From Rotaria sordida (taxonomy: Eukaryota > Rotifera > Eurotatoria > Philodinida > Philodinidae), in the NCBI GenBank assembly GCA_905250125.1, contig CAJNOL010000811.1, forward strand, positions 1 through 64,000: 64,000 bases of DNA, written 5' to 3'. Below the pieces are notes generated by a model, which saw only the letters and a list, made by a program, of their open reading frames with translations, did no database searches and was not told the origin of the DNA. Each line of letters opens with the position of its first letter. Position 1 is the first letter of the stretch. A program made the translations under genes and the position numbers. Shown here one piece after another: positions 25,026-35,635 of the stretch.

Positions 25026-25080
25026 CAATCCTTGTGGGATAAAAATGTGAAACGTGATGTAGCTGATGTTACTAGCCAGA
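25022..25080 (+). repeat. dispersed repeat, family B, fragment
   Basis: GCGCAATCCTTGTGGGAT followed by AAAATGTGAAACGTGATGTA matches 52421-52480 and 6054-6110. Confidence 0.65.
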
Positions 25081-25224
25081 AAAACATTATTTTCTTCGGT
25101 ATGCGTACCTTGGAACGCATTTATTCATCATTTTTTACTTAATACTCTAGAGCTGAAATAAGGAAACAGTTGATATATTCTCATGAGATTCTAGTGATAT
25201 ATAATTGTCAATCCTGTAACAAAA

Positions 25225-25350
25225 TGTCTGTCACGATCTGTGCTGGTCTCTGGAGCTCGTCTGTCACGGTCTGTGATGTTTCATTAATTATTTACTACCG
25301 AATAATTAATTAAAAATTAGTTAATCGTCTGTCACAGTCTCTGGAGCAGG
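25225..25350 (+). repeat. short interspersed repeat of CGTCTGTCAC units
   Basis: TGTCTGTCACGATCTGTG, CGTCTGTCACGGTCTGTGAT and CGTCTGTCACAGTCTCTGGA occur within 110 bases, together with two TCTCTGGAGC copies. An AT-rich inverted stretch, TTAATTATT...AATTAATTAA, lies between them. Confidence 0.7.
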
Positions 25351-25884
25351 AAGGGGTGTCAATTGCTATCCTACATACTTCAACACTTTTAGATCGTATT
25401 TCACAAAAAACGTTATTTCCTCGAACCTGATTACTCTTGGTCAAACTTGATAACAAAAAATCATTATTATGTTGGCAAAAGAATTTACGTCATGTTGTCT
25501 TCCGTCCAAGTGGGAAAAACGAAAATTCTGTACTTCATCGTACTTCACTGTACTCAAAGAGTATGTCAAGAGTATCTGCTAAAATGTCTAAGCTATTTCA
25601 AGTCTACTATGAACATGGGTCACGAGCATATTAATTTGAGTTCATTTAATATAAGTTTTTTGTCACTTTTTCAATTCCGACTTAGTCAATTTACACCGCT
25701 CTATTCGAACCTGTTTCCAGTCTTGACCGTACACATTAAAAATATCTCGAAATCCGTCGAAAATAGAAAGATTCGAAATTTTCGATTAATTTCGACATAC
25801 TTTTAATGTATATGATGAAGGCGGGTTACAGAAACTTTGGCTCACAGAATTTTCGATACGATCCGAAATTTCGATGATTTTTTG

Positions 25885-26290
25885 ACGGGGCCAAAATTCC
25901 TTTAGGACTTTTGGTCCATAATTGAATTGACTTCGTTGATCCCTAAAATTAAAAAAAATCTAATTTTCTTTTTTAAATGGTTGCTAGATATCGCAGTGTT
26001 GAGATTGGGTGTGGGTGTGAGTGTTGATGAAAAGACTTAAATCCAGACGTCCACACCCGCACTACACCTATACACACTCAGCCACATCCACACCCACACA
26101 CCATGTACACCTAATATGACGTCCTGCTTGGCACTACGCCATATCACTAAGTATTATGATGTCCTGCTCAGCATTACAACATCTAACAACTAACTAACAA
26201 AAAAATAGGCTTTTTATTTTAGAGGAAAATGAGGTCAATTCAGTCGTGGACCGAAAATTCGGGCCAAAAATTGTGTGGACCGAAATTTCG
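25885..26290. mobile_element. foldback element, family A, copy 2, with GT/CA insert
   Basis: The left arm (GGCCAAAATTCCTTTAGGAC, TAATTGAATTGACTTCGTTG) pairs with the reverse complement of the right arm (GGCCCGAATTTTCGGTCCAC, GACTGAATTGACCTCATTTT). Inner parts share CGCAGTGTTGAG / GTAATGCTGAGCAGGAC with copy 1 (CGTAGTGCTGAGAAGGAC). Between the arms is an imperfect palindrome of GGGTGTGGGTGTGAG and CCACATCCACACCCACACAC. Confidence 0.7.
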
Positions 26291-26899
26291 GTCTTCTAAT
26301 GAAGACCGGTAAGAGATTCGGATAGAGCGATATGAAATGACTAAGTTGAAGTTGAAAAAGGCGGTCGGAACCGATGACATATAACATCAAAATAATTCTA
26401 TCTTCTAATCGAAACTTTAGAAATCAGTGCATCCCTATTGTCACTAAATGCTATTAACTTCTTTTCTTACTTCAATACTTTTTGTTGTTAAAACAGTTTT
26501 CATCTTTCTTTCGAAATCAAGACAAAATCAAACATTTGGTAATTATGAAATGGCGTGAAATAGAAATGTTTTTTTCTTTTGCAAATATTTGGACAACTGA
26601 AAGAACAAGAAAAATCGCGCTGTGAAAGATAAATATTTCGATTTGTGCTTTCTTTCATTGTATTGAAAGCATCTTTCAAAAAAATTTCAGAACCTTGAAG
26701 GGATTGAATTTTGTTGTTAACTAAGTAAAAGAGTAAATGTCTTTCGTTATCGAGGAAAATGTTTTCAGATGTTATTATAATCGAATTTTTTTCCGTTTAA
26801 AAGAAGTGAAAATCTACCCAGTGAGTAGACGCTTCATTGACTGTAAGCCAAGCCAGTACTTCAACGAGGTATTCTTATTTTTCAGTTTTTTTCCAAGAG

Positions 26900-27300
26900 A
26901 CTATCGGTATATAGATGTGGGTGTGGATGTGTAAGTGATATGAGTGCGAATGCACTGTTAAAAAAAGCGTAGAATGAAAACTCCACAGAAGGAATTGATT
27001 AGTCTCATAAACCTACATCGAATTTCATAAATCCCTTTAGGATACATACCATTTTCATAAACTCTTCAATGATTTATTATCTTTGTAGCTGCATAAGAAT
27101 TTCTGAAAATGAAATGTGTAATAACCCCTTGATGGGTTTATAAAAATGGTATATCTCCTATAGAGATTGATGAAATTTGATATAGGATGATGAGGCTAAT
27201 CAAACTCTTCTGCAAGGTTTTTAATTTTATGATTTTTTGCAGTGCGTCGACACATCTCTACTCACACAATAGGCACACCCACATCCAGATTCATACTTAA
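26900..27300. mobile_element. foldback element with TGTGGG-like tips
   Basis: The left arm starts with GATGTGGGTGTGGATGTGTA (26916) and continues through CATAAACCTACATCGAATTT. The right arm ends with the inverse, CACACCCACATCCAGATTC (27281-27299), preceded by ATGGTATATCTCCTATAGAG, the inverse of the left-arm block at 27030-27052. Arms are about 170 bases, with a 60-base spacer. No coding frame. Confidence 0.75.
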
Positions 27301-27564
27301 ATCTGCTCACACATTCATCTACATCGACATGAAGATTACGGTACAGAGCAATTCAATTATGTAAACTTTCTTGGTTTGCACGAAACTTTCAAAAGAATTG
27401 CTGACAATAGTGCAAACAGCTCAAGCATCTACGACAACGGCATGCAAACAACCATGACACAGCAGTCGCATATGGTAATTTCCATTGTCGCCCAACTTTT
27501 GTTCGTCAACGATGTGTCTCATCGATTCTGGGGATGTGCGGTTCCAGTGTAAAAACTGTGAATA

Positions 27565-28635
27565 CCGACACTGACATCACCGAAGGACGGTACACTGAGC
27601 ACCGAGTTACACTACAGTAATGTCACTGTTACTGGGAATAAACCGACACCGAAATTACTGATATGCTGTCGTTCACTCCAGCACTGACATTCACTGGCTA
27701 CTGGTTACACTGAAATTGGTGCTAAGTGAAGCACTGACACCCTGACTCTATCACAACACATTACCTTGTGCACTTCTGTTTATAATTCTTAACGAAAAAT
27801 ACAGGAGTGAGCCGATGAGTGGGATGTTGGTGGGAGTGAATATCAGTTGAAAGGAATCACACCCACACCTCTGTACCCGAACAGCGACATAGAAGCTTTT
27901 CGATACCTGAGAGAACCTCTAATATGAAAAATTTGAGTTGTGATTAAGTGCTGAATAAAATTGTGGACATTAATTAAGACTCAGTGTTGATTCTCACTGT
28001 TACAGAATTAAGTTCAGATTTTTCCGGACTTTTAATCCATAATATAACATATCTCCTTTGCATATTGATTTAATTCAAACCGGAACATATTTCGGATTCT
28101 CGTTACCCTGAAATGAAGGTATGAGACTAGTGCCAAGTTTCATCATTTTGGTTGAACCTATGGCTTTGTATATCACTCGAAGGCTTTCTGAAAAAAAACG
28201 AATTTAATATCCGTAAAAAAAATAAAGATTTATGAGGAAGGACCTAAGCTTGAAACAATATTTACGAATTAAGAATAGAGTTAACAATAAAATAATTAAG
28301 AAAAGTTAACTTAATTATTCGAAAGTAAGATAATTGAGCTTTATGCTGCTTTTCAGGCAGTGTCTATGTGCTCACTTCTGTATTTGTCATCGAGAATTAT
28401 AAATAAAAGCGCATAAGATGATATGCTGTGGGAGAATCAGTGTGTCAATGTGCTCAGTGGGCAGTAAATGTCGGTGCTTCAGTGAACGACAGTATATCAG
28501 TGAATTTCGGTGCTTCAGTGAACAACAGTGTATCAGTGATTTCGGTGTCGGTTTATTCCCAGTGACAGTGACATCACTACAGTGTAACCCAGTGCTCAGT
28601 GTCCCGTTCTTCGATGACGTCAGTTATCAGTAAAC
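27565..28635. mobile_element. large foldback element rich in CAGTG/CACTG
   Basis: The left arm (27565-27810) has ACTGGGAATAAACCGACACC and GAAATTACTGATATGCTGTC. The right arm (28360-28635) has the inverse: GACAGTATATCAGTGAATTT and GGTGTCGGTTTATTCCCAGT. The motif match extends outward to CACTTCTGT/TATAATTCT in both arms. The right arm carries an internal direct duplication of TCGGTGCTTCAGTGAAC. The middle, 27810-28360, is unique-looking AT-rich sequence. Confidence 0.75.
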
Positions 28636-28950
28636 CTAAACTGCACATTCCTAATCGATTCCAATATTGCCGAATGAATTCATAAAAGAAAAACTAGTCA
28701 GAATCAAACATGATTCATTCTGTATAAGAACACTTTACTATAATTTGTTTATTTATTACTGAATCGATTAGTTACTAAGTCTATGAAATCTGTTGCCTGA
28801 TCGAAAACAGATGCCATCAGAAGAAGATTACATATGTCTGAATTTTTAACTCAGTACTTGTAGTGGCCGTATAGTTTCTATATTTCGTAGGAGTTTCAAT
28901 AGTTAGATTCAGAAGTATTCGTGAAAGAGTATGGGTGTTTTATTCATGGG

Positions 28951-29721
28951 TTGCCTAATTCGACTTCGAATATAAATGGACTTTTTCGAGCATAATGCCA
29001 CTTCGAAAATGAATAAAAAAATTTGAACCAGCACTGAATACAGCCAAAAGCCAAAGCTAAAGTTTTATTTTACTTATATATTATAATTTCCAGCTTTGGT
29101 TATTTTATATCAAAATAGCCAAAAATCAGTAGTGTCAAAACTGAGAGTTGAATTCAACTATTGAAGAGATTTTCAACTATGCTGAGATCCTACAATCATC
29201 ATCTGGGATGCTACAAGCATCATCTTGGATGCTGCAAGCATCGTCTAGGATGCTACAGGCTTCATCTGGGATGTTACGCGCAATACTTAGTATGCCACAG
29301 GCATCATGGTACAAGTATCCAAAAAAGCTTTTGCTCGTGCAACCGACCTTTTATTTCGGCGTTACAGCGTGGGATGCGGAGCGCTCCCAGAAGAGCCGCG
29401 ACTAATGCTGGTCTCTATGAACACAATGCCTGTAGCATTCCAGAAAATGCTCGTAACAAAATAAATGATGCCTCTGGCACCAAGGTAATGCTTGTAGCAT
29501 CCCAGATGATGCCTGTAGTATCTCAGCATAATTGAAAGCCTCTTCAATAGTTGAATTCAACTCTCAGTTTTGACACTACTGGCTTTTGACTATTTTGATA
29601 TAAAATAAACAAAGTTAGGAATTATAAAACATAAGTGAGATGAAACTTTGACTTTTGGCTACAGTGTTGCCGGTCAAATTTTCTCAAATCTGACTTATTT
29701 TCGAACTCGAATTAGGCATCT
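28951..29721. mobile_element. foldback element with 18-bp terminal repeats and palindromic core array
   Basis: Ends are GCCTAATTCGACTTCGAA and, in reverse complement, GCCTAATTCGAGTTCGAA. Long arms share GTCAAAACTGAGAGTTGAAT and CAACTATTGAAGAG. The inner part (29180-29310) is a short tandem array of about 21 bases, GGATGCTACAAGCATCATCT, in which each unit is itself palindromic (ATGCT..AGCAT); inverse copies appear at 29430-29530. The core between is less AT-rich than its surroundings. No clear target-site duplication was found. Confidence 0.8.
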
Positions 29722-30059
29722 ACTCGCTTTCTTTCTCACATGCATATCTCGATTGATTCATTTCGCATTGTCATGCTTCACTGACCACGATGCATAGCAA
29801 TTAGACTCGTATGTATGAACAGCTTCTGTTTCTCGTTGAAATTTCTATCACTTCATTGACTTTGACGAAGCGCGGTAAACATTCGTCCCAAAGAGATCTC
29901 TTATTGGAACGATAAAGTGCACTTAATCACAAGCCAACGCCGTTCATCATTGTCATAGATTGCCATCCTGATAACCGGTTGTGAACGATGATACATGAGC
30001 GCACCTAGTATGTATGACTACGAAGTCCACTACCGTTCCGAGCATATCACTAGTAGTGT

Positions 30060-30668
30060 GTGTGGATGTGTGTGTCTGTGTGTGTTATTGAACAGAACAT
30101 CCACACTGACTCCCGTCTTCGAATAAAATTTGGTAAAGAGAAGACCAAATTGCAAAAACAAATACGTAAATTTTTTAAACGCCTGAAGAGCTATTCACGT
30201 TTCTTTTCGGAACGGACGTTTGAGACATCATGTATTTGTAACACTGATCGCCGTATGTTTTCAACACATGAAACAAATAGAGTATTACCAGCAAAATATT
30301 CTAATAATTTATCTCAATCATATCCACAATATAATCCTCATCATCAAGTTACAACATATACGATTGAAGGTCAACCATACACATCAGCACAATCTCATTA
30401 TTCATCAGTAGTAGTACGACCTGCTACAACGATAACAACACCAAGAAAAATAGAAACCAAACCATTTGTAGGACCAAACGTTAGTTCAGCTAGCTATGAT
30501 CAAGTATGTGCACGTTGTAATCAAGAACCTCAAATGATATTAACAACAAATTATGAACGAAAAAATTTCTTTCCATATTTATGCATCTATTGTAATAATG
30601 AGATTGTAAATCATCGTCGAAAACCACCATTTGTTCAATCAAAATATAGACCCATATGGAGACCTTAA
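30060..30668 (+). pseudogene. truncated duplicate of the four-pass membrane protein tail
   Basis: From about 30238 to the TAA at 30666 the frame encodes the same tail as 10875-11354, including the CARC and C-terminal SKYRPIWRP block. All four membrane segments are missing. Upstream (30060-30237) the frame stays open through unrelated GT-rich and basic sequence, so a chimeric 202-residue frame exists, starting at an ATG in a TGTGTG tract. One NETNRVLP unit replaces three, and CINC has become CIYC. Whether it is expressed is unknown; a remnant that happens to remain open because it is young is the simplest reading. Confidence 0.65.
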
Positions 30669-31575
30669 TTATTTTATATATACATATCTTATTTTTATAN
30701 NNNNNNNNNGAAATAAATATAAACAGATTCATTTCACTCTTCAATTGTATTTTGACGAGATTTTCAAACCATACGAGTTGTTTCTTGTATTTCAAGTGAC
30801 ATATATGACAAGAACCAATTAATTACCTTCATTCATTCTTGTTAAGCTAATATTCAATGATTATCTCAATATGATAATTAGTCAAAAGATCTGTTCTATC
30901 TAAAATTCTTTTGAAGACGGGAAATTGATTCAAATATTGGATAATGTGCATGTAGATGATCAACAGTGTACACTATCGATGATTCTCTTAGTAACTTTAA
31001 GATAAAAAAAAGCATAATGTTTATAGATAAAGGTGTATTATATGATGTAAGAAAATTATATTTCAAAAACATGATGTTATTCAATGGACAAGGTTATAAA
31101 ACATATTCATCAATGGATTGTTTTAAAAAATTTAAAAGCAATATATAGTTACTAGTTCTGTTTCGTTTTCGAGACAGAAAAAGGAAAAATAGCTGGTACA
31201 TGTTGTTGATAATCAATATAAGCTTGACCAAATATTTGTATTAATTTGCGTTCTTCAAAATAAATACCAATTGATCCATATATACATGTATATATAATAA
31301 AAGCCAAACGATCAAGTGACATAACAGGCGTGATTGTTAAACTCAATAATGTAATCAAATACAAAGGATGACGACAATAACGAAATAGACCAGTTGTCAC
31401 TAAAGTCGGATTATTTATTGTTCGTGCCTCTGACTTTACTGACGATGAATAGGGGCATCCAATACTTTCGGTTTTATTAAAGATTTGTTTTAGACCACAA
31501 AATTCAAATGGATTAAACTGGATAACCACATACCATGCTTTTAAAAAAATATTGTTATAATAATAAATACAGAAG
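30238..31575. repeat. segmental duplication, copy 2
   Basis: Matches 10874-12245 in the same orientation, about 19.4 kb apart. It spans the tail frame, the N gap, the intergenic part and exon 2 of the methyltransferase-like gene. Confidence 0.9.
30700..30709. other. assembly gap (10 N)
   Basis: Same local context (TTATTTTTATA before, GAAATAAATATAAAC after) as the gap at 11386-11395. Confidence 0.95.
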
Positions 31576-32070
31576 AGAACTATAGTTACCTGGAGCGTAG
31601 ATAACATTGAATATAAAGAATAACGCAAGGTTTTGTTGATAATCACTCATCGTTGATGGTAACCAATTCCAAAGTTGTATATGTGTATGTTGCCAAAAAC
31701 CCATAATAATAAATGCAGTGACAGTTACTAGCAAACAATAAACAGTTCGAAGTGTTTGTTTAGGAAACAAGAATCGGCCAAGAAAAACTTGAGCAAATTC
31801 TTGTGCAAAAACTGTATGAACCAAACCAAAAATTGCATTAAGAAAAGCATTAAATATTAGTTTAGCAGTAACTGATGATGATATTGTATTAATGTGCACA
31901 TATGGAAAATTAAAAAGAGGATTTAGAATAGGTAGATAAGTTGAAATAAAATTTGTATATATTACTGGCATTTGCATATCACATGCAACCCAAAAGAAAA
32001 GAGTGAACGCAAGAGTTGCTCCAAACAATACATTTAGTATAAGCCAGATAATGCGAGTAGCGAAATTCAT
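31152..32070 (-). CDS. nurim / methanethiol S-methyltransferase-like membrane protein
   Basis: Two exons, 31590-32070 and 31152-31537, separated by a 52 bp intron, give 288 residues. The N-terminus is a membrane segment (IIWLILNVLFGATLAFTLFF). The middle has a FGLVHTVFAQE block, then ERxxY-like RTVYCLLVTVTAFIIMGFWQ. The C-terminal half has GLFRYCRHPLYLITLLSLTI and YFEERKLIQIFGQAYIDYQQ followed by HVPAIFPF. The RHPxY motif and the EExxL...FGxxYxxYxxxVP motif are hallmarks of the isoprenylcysteine/phospholipid methyltransferase fold. The overall layout matches MddA (methanethiol methylation) and animal nurim, a nuclear-envelope protein. I cannot decide between an enzyme and a structural nurim; the conserved RHP and EE residues favour retained cofactor binding. 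It converges on the truncated four-pass duplicate. Confidence 0.75.
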
Positions 32071-32339
32071 CTAGAAAACAGTAAAATAAAAATTCATATG
32101 TATTTTATTCTTTACTATTATTTTTTTCTGAGTGTATTTAGAGAAGACGATCGTCATTAACGATAGTAACTTGATGTGCGAAATTTCTTGAACAAAGCTA
32201 AAATTAGAATTCTGAGTTAAGCTTATTATCTAGTTTTATGTTGTATTCAAACAAATAATAAATCACTCAATCATATCTATCTATACCACTGGAAAGCAAA
32301 AGTTAGACACTTTATTCTGGATATATTGTCACTATAACA

Positions 32340-32830
32340 GCATATTGTTAAGAGAAAAATACCATATCCGGAAAGCGCGTGAAATTCTCTACCACCCTGT
32401 ATATTTGTATTTTAGTTTTCGCTTCTGAATAATCAACATAAATTAAGTATAATGAAGACAACCTCATGTTCAGATTCCTACAGACATGGCTTTGTCTCTG
32501 TAATCAAATTAAGTTTTTTAGATTTTACATCACTGTAGAATGATTGTTTTGAAAGAGCAATTATATATCCTGATAGCGCTTGAAATTCTCTATCTTTCTA
32601 TATATTTGTTTACTTCTTTATACTTATCTATTATCAAAATAATATACGAACAATGAAGTCATTTCAACTGACAATTTCGAAAAACCTTGTGTATGACATA
32701 TTTTTTCAAACTATAAGTACAAAGAAAATTATTTTTTATAAAAATGATTATGTATTCTAATAGAGTTTCAAATTTTCTATCATCCTATGTATTTTTATCT
32801 TACCCTATATGGTAACATGTATATTGGAAT
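32340..32830 (+). repeat. decayed tandem repeat of about 190-200 bp
   Basis: The phrase AGCGCGTGAAATTCTCTACC (32374) returns as AGCGCTTGAAATTCTCTATC (32575) and AGAGTTTCAAATTTTCTATC (32762), each followed by a TATATTTGT/TATTTTT block. Spacing is about 200 and 187 bases. It lies just upstream of the methyltransferase-like gene's start. Confidence 0.65.
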
Positions 32831-32916
32831 AAAATCTATACTAAAAATTCCAATTTTAGTGTATCTAAAGATTTCTTTACTTAGTCAAATTTCGAAACCG
32901 TACATATACGAACTTG

Positions 32917-32934
32917 CCCCCCCCCCCCCCCCCC
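32917..32934 (+). repeat. poly-C homopolymer
   Basis: Eighteen consecutive Cs, striking in such AT-rich DNA. The true length may differ, since homopolymers are hard to sequence. Confidence 0.9.
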
Positions 32935-32990
32935 AATGGTTAAATAGTAATCTTGCGATTTAGAATTTGATTTGATCAGATACTTTATTA

Positions 32991-33102
32991 CAAGGGGAAA
33001 AAAGCGAATCCTCGGATCCTTTTGGATCCCAGTTTAGATCCTTTTGGATCTTTTCAGATCCTAGGATCTAAAAGGATCCGAGGATCCGCTTTTTCCCCCT
33101 TG
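32991..33102. repeat. near-perfect 112-bp palindrome rich in GGATCC
   Basis: CAAGGGGAAAAAAGCGAATC CTCGGATCCTTTT is mirrored by AAAAGGATCCGAGGATCCGC TTTTTCCCCCTTG. The centre is built of further GGATC/GATCC pieces, giving about a dozen GATC sites. It would form a strong hairpin. Confidence 0.9.
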
Positions 33103-33425
33103 CTTTATTATTTATTATAAAAAATACCTATTATTTATTATTCGTTTATATGATCTTAGAATTATAAATGCAATGATGGATTCCATCCAAACCAATAATA
33201 GTGTCTTATGATAGATGGCTTGGCATGTATAATAAACAATGGCAGAATACATTGAGTTAAATATATATAAGTATATATATATATACACTGTACCTAAACT
33301 ATTCCGTAACATCTATATGCATACCACGTGTGTTGGAATAAAAAATTCATACTGAAAACTCCAGCTTTAGTGTATTTGAGGACTTCTTCCCAGGTTAAAT
33401 TGTAGAGCCGTTTATATACGACGAC

Positions 33426-35635
33426 GATTCCTAAAGGGCTAGTGAGGTCATTTTAAGAAGAAAAAGTGTCACGTAAATAAAAATGATTCTTCGCAATCAA
33501 AATATAATGAAGACTATTAAAAGTTTTTTTTACACTTTATTTACATACCTAATTATTATATTTATCATTTTGTCAATAAAATAAAAATTGTGTTGTTTCT
33601 GCTATTCTTTTATATCTTTGTTCTCTTTCGAAGTATAAATATGAATTGTTTATCTAGTGCGCATGTTTCGTAAGTCTGATATGAGAGTATAATGAATGGT
33701 GATAAGCACCGATGACATTAAAAATTAAATTTATTGTCTAAATAGTAGTATAGTCGATGATATATGACGCATAGTCATTCTTGGCAAACTTTGGATCGAA
33801 TCTTGTGATAATACATCAATTAACTTTTTATTTCAGTTGGTTTTGCAATGCATTTTAATATTATCAAAACGGCAACGAAACATACGACAAACGTTACCAA
33901 ATAAAAAAAGCCATCAGAATCAACTTAAACTAAAGACAACAGATAAAGAAGCCTAAAATGACTCCAAAAAAATAACACATTCAAAATCTATTTTTAATCA
34001 ATAGCAACTGAAATAGAGCAGTCAGAGAAACGGAAATGTATACACTACAAGAATCGTTTGTTTTTTTATTTATTGTGTTTAACACAATTTTATTTTGTGA
34101 GTTCTTGTCTAAATCAACTAGTTCATCATTTTATAAAGTTTGATTCCTATAATAGTCTTTTTTCAAAGAGAATTTTTCAAAAATCAATTCATGAATTCCA
34201 AACTACACTAAATTCTCATATCAGCTATGACTATTATTATGTTTAACTTTAATGGAAGTCTAGTTTAATCTAGCAATTTGCAGTATTCGTGAGTGTTCTC
34301 AATTGAAATCTAGTCTATCTTAGCAAGCTGCGAGCAAAGACAAGATCACTAAGGTTATCTCTTTTGAGTAGTACTTTGTTATCGATGTTTATTTGTCTTC
34401 GAATATAACGCAGTCCATAAATAATATGCAAAGTGCAAATATATTATGCTGTTAAATGTTGTTGAGTTATGTTTCAATAAAAAAAAAGAAATGTAAATTG
34501 TTTTTTGTTTATGTATTTCCTATGATAGAATAATAACTGCCTTCTCTCGAAATCTCACAATCTAAAAATTTCAAATTTTAATTCACTTGTTCATAGAAAT
34601 GCTTTCGAAAATCATTTTTTCGATGTCGACACAGAAGAAATCATTGTTGCATACATTACAATATGAATTAGTGAAAATGACTGCTCTGACTAATTAAGAG
34701 AAAAAAACAAGTACGTGTCATGTTTTGTTAATGCAAATAACAATTTAAATTTATTTTTATGTAAAAGAAAATTATTTCATAGTTTTATACCTAATTAAAA
34801 CCAATTCTGTCTAAGTCTAATTTTACCCAATGTTTAATTTTTTGCTTACGACATATATACATAAAGATGGATGTCTTGTTTGCATCTGTAGTCTATTAGC
34901 GTGTTCCCAAGAAAGTTCAAGAAATAAAGTTAAGTTAAACTGTGACATTGTTCATCTCTATTTTAGATGAATAAGGAAAATTTTCACTTCTACATCAAAG
35001 TATGCACTGCACTTAATATGCAAGCAAGAGTTATTTATGATGAATTATGTTCTGTTTGTGACCATGAAGCTCCTTCTCTTTGAACAGTTGAAAGATAGTC
35101 TAAATGGTTTCGTAAACATCGATAAGAGGTTGAAGACGAAGCACGAGCTACTTGTTTCGGTATCTCGTTTTTGTTCCGTCACCACTACTTCTTGTATACC
35201 CTAAGCATATATAGACAGCTATACATTACAAGAAACGAGAAAAAGAATAAAGAAAAAAGAGAAATCAAGAAGAGAATACATAATGAAGATAATATGAATT
35301 AATGTAACCGTCACACATTTTAGCCAAACAGGTCTTATTGAAATTTTACTATTATGCCATATAGTTGAAGAATGATATAATAGCACAGAAAAATAGTGCG
35401 TCATTTTTACTGTCAATCAATATAGAAAGAAAATTTCTTTAATCTTTTTACAGGGAATTAAAGTACTACTACCACTACTTTTAATATGTCCTAAGTGTGT
35501 TATTACATCAAGTTTTATAATAATTTGTTTAAAAAAAATCCAAAATCTACCAACGATATAGACTCGTGCATAATATGATCTTTATTTAGACAAACAAGTT
35601 TTTAACAAGACAAATAAACAAATAAAAAATTATGA
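33426..35635. other. intergenic, no gene recognised
   Basis: About 2.2 kb of AT-rich sequence. A small direct repeat (GAARTCTAGTYTAWCTTAGCAA-like) sits at 34254-34330. No coding exon or RNA gene is supported. Confidence 0.5.

Larger units (their letters stand above)
32812..33425 (+). repeat. direct-repeat pair flanking poly-C and palindrome
   Basis: The block GTAACATGTATATTGGAATA ... TTTTAGTGTATCTAAAGATT ... CATATACGA (32812-32912) recurs at 33305-33425 as GTAACATCTATATGCATACC ... TTTAGTGTATTTGAGGACTT ... TATATACGA. About 490 bp separate the two copies. Confidence 0.6.

Noticed and set aside
29148-29535. Overlapping frames with repeated SSGMLQA / HHLGCYK units
   Set aside because: They arise from the 21-base palindromic array in the foldback element, open in several frames and both strands.
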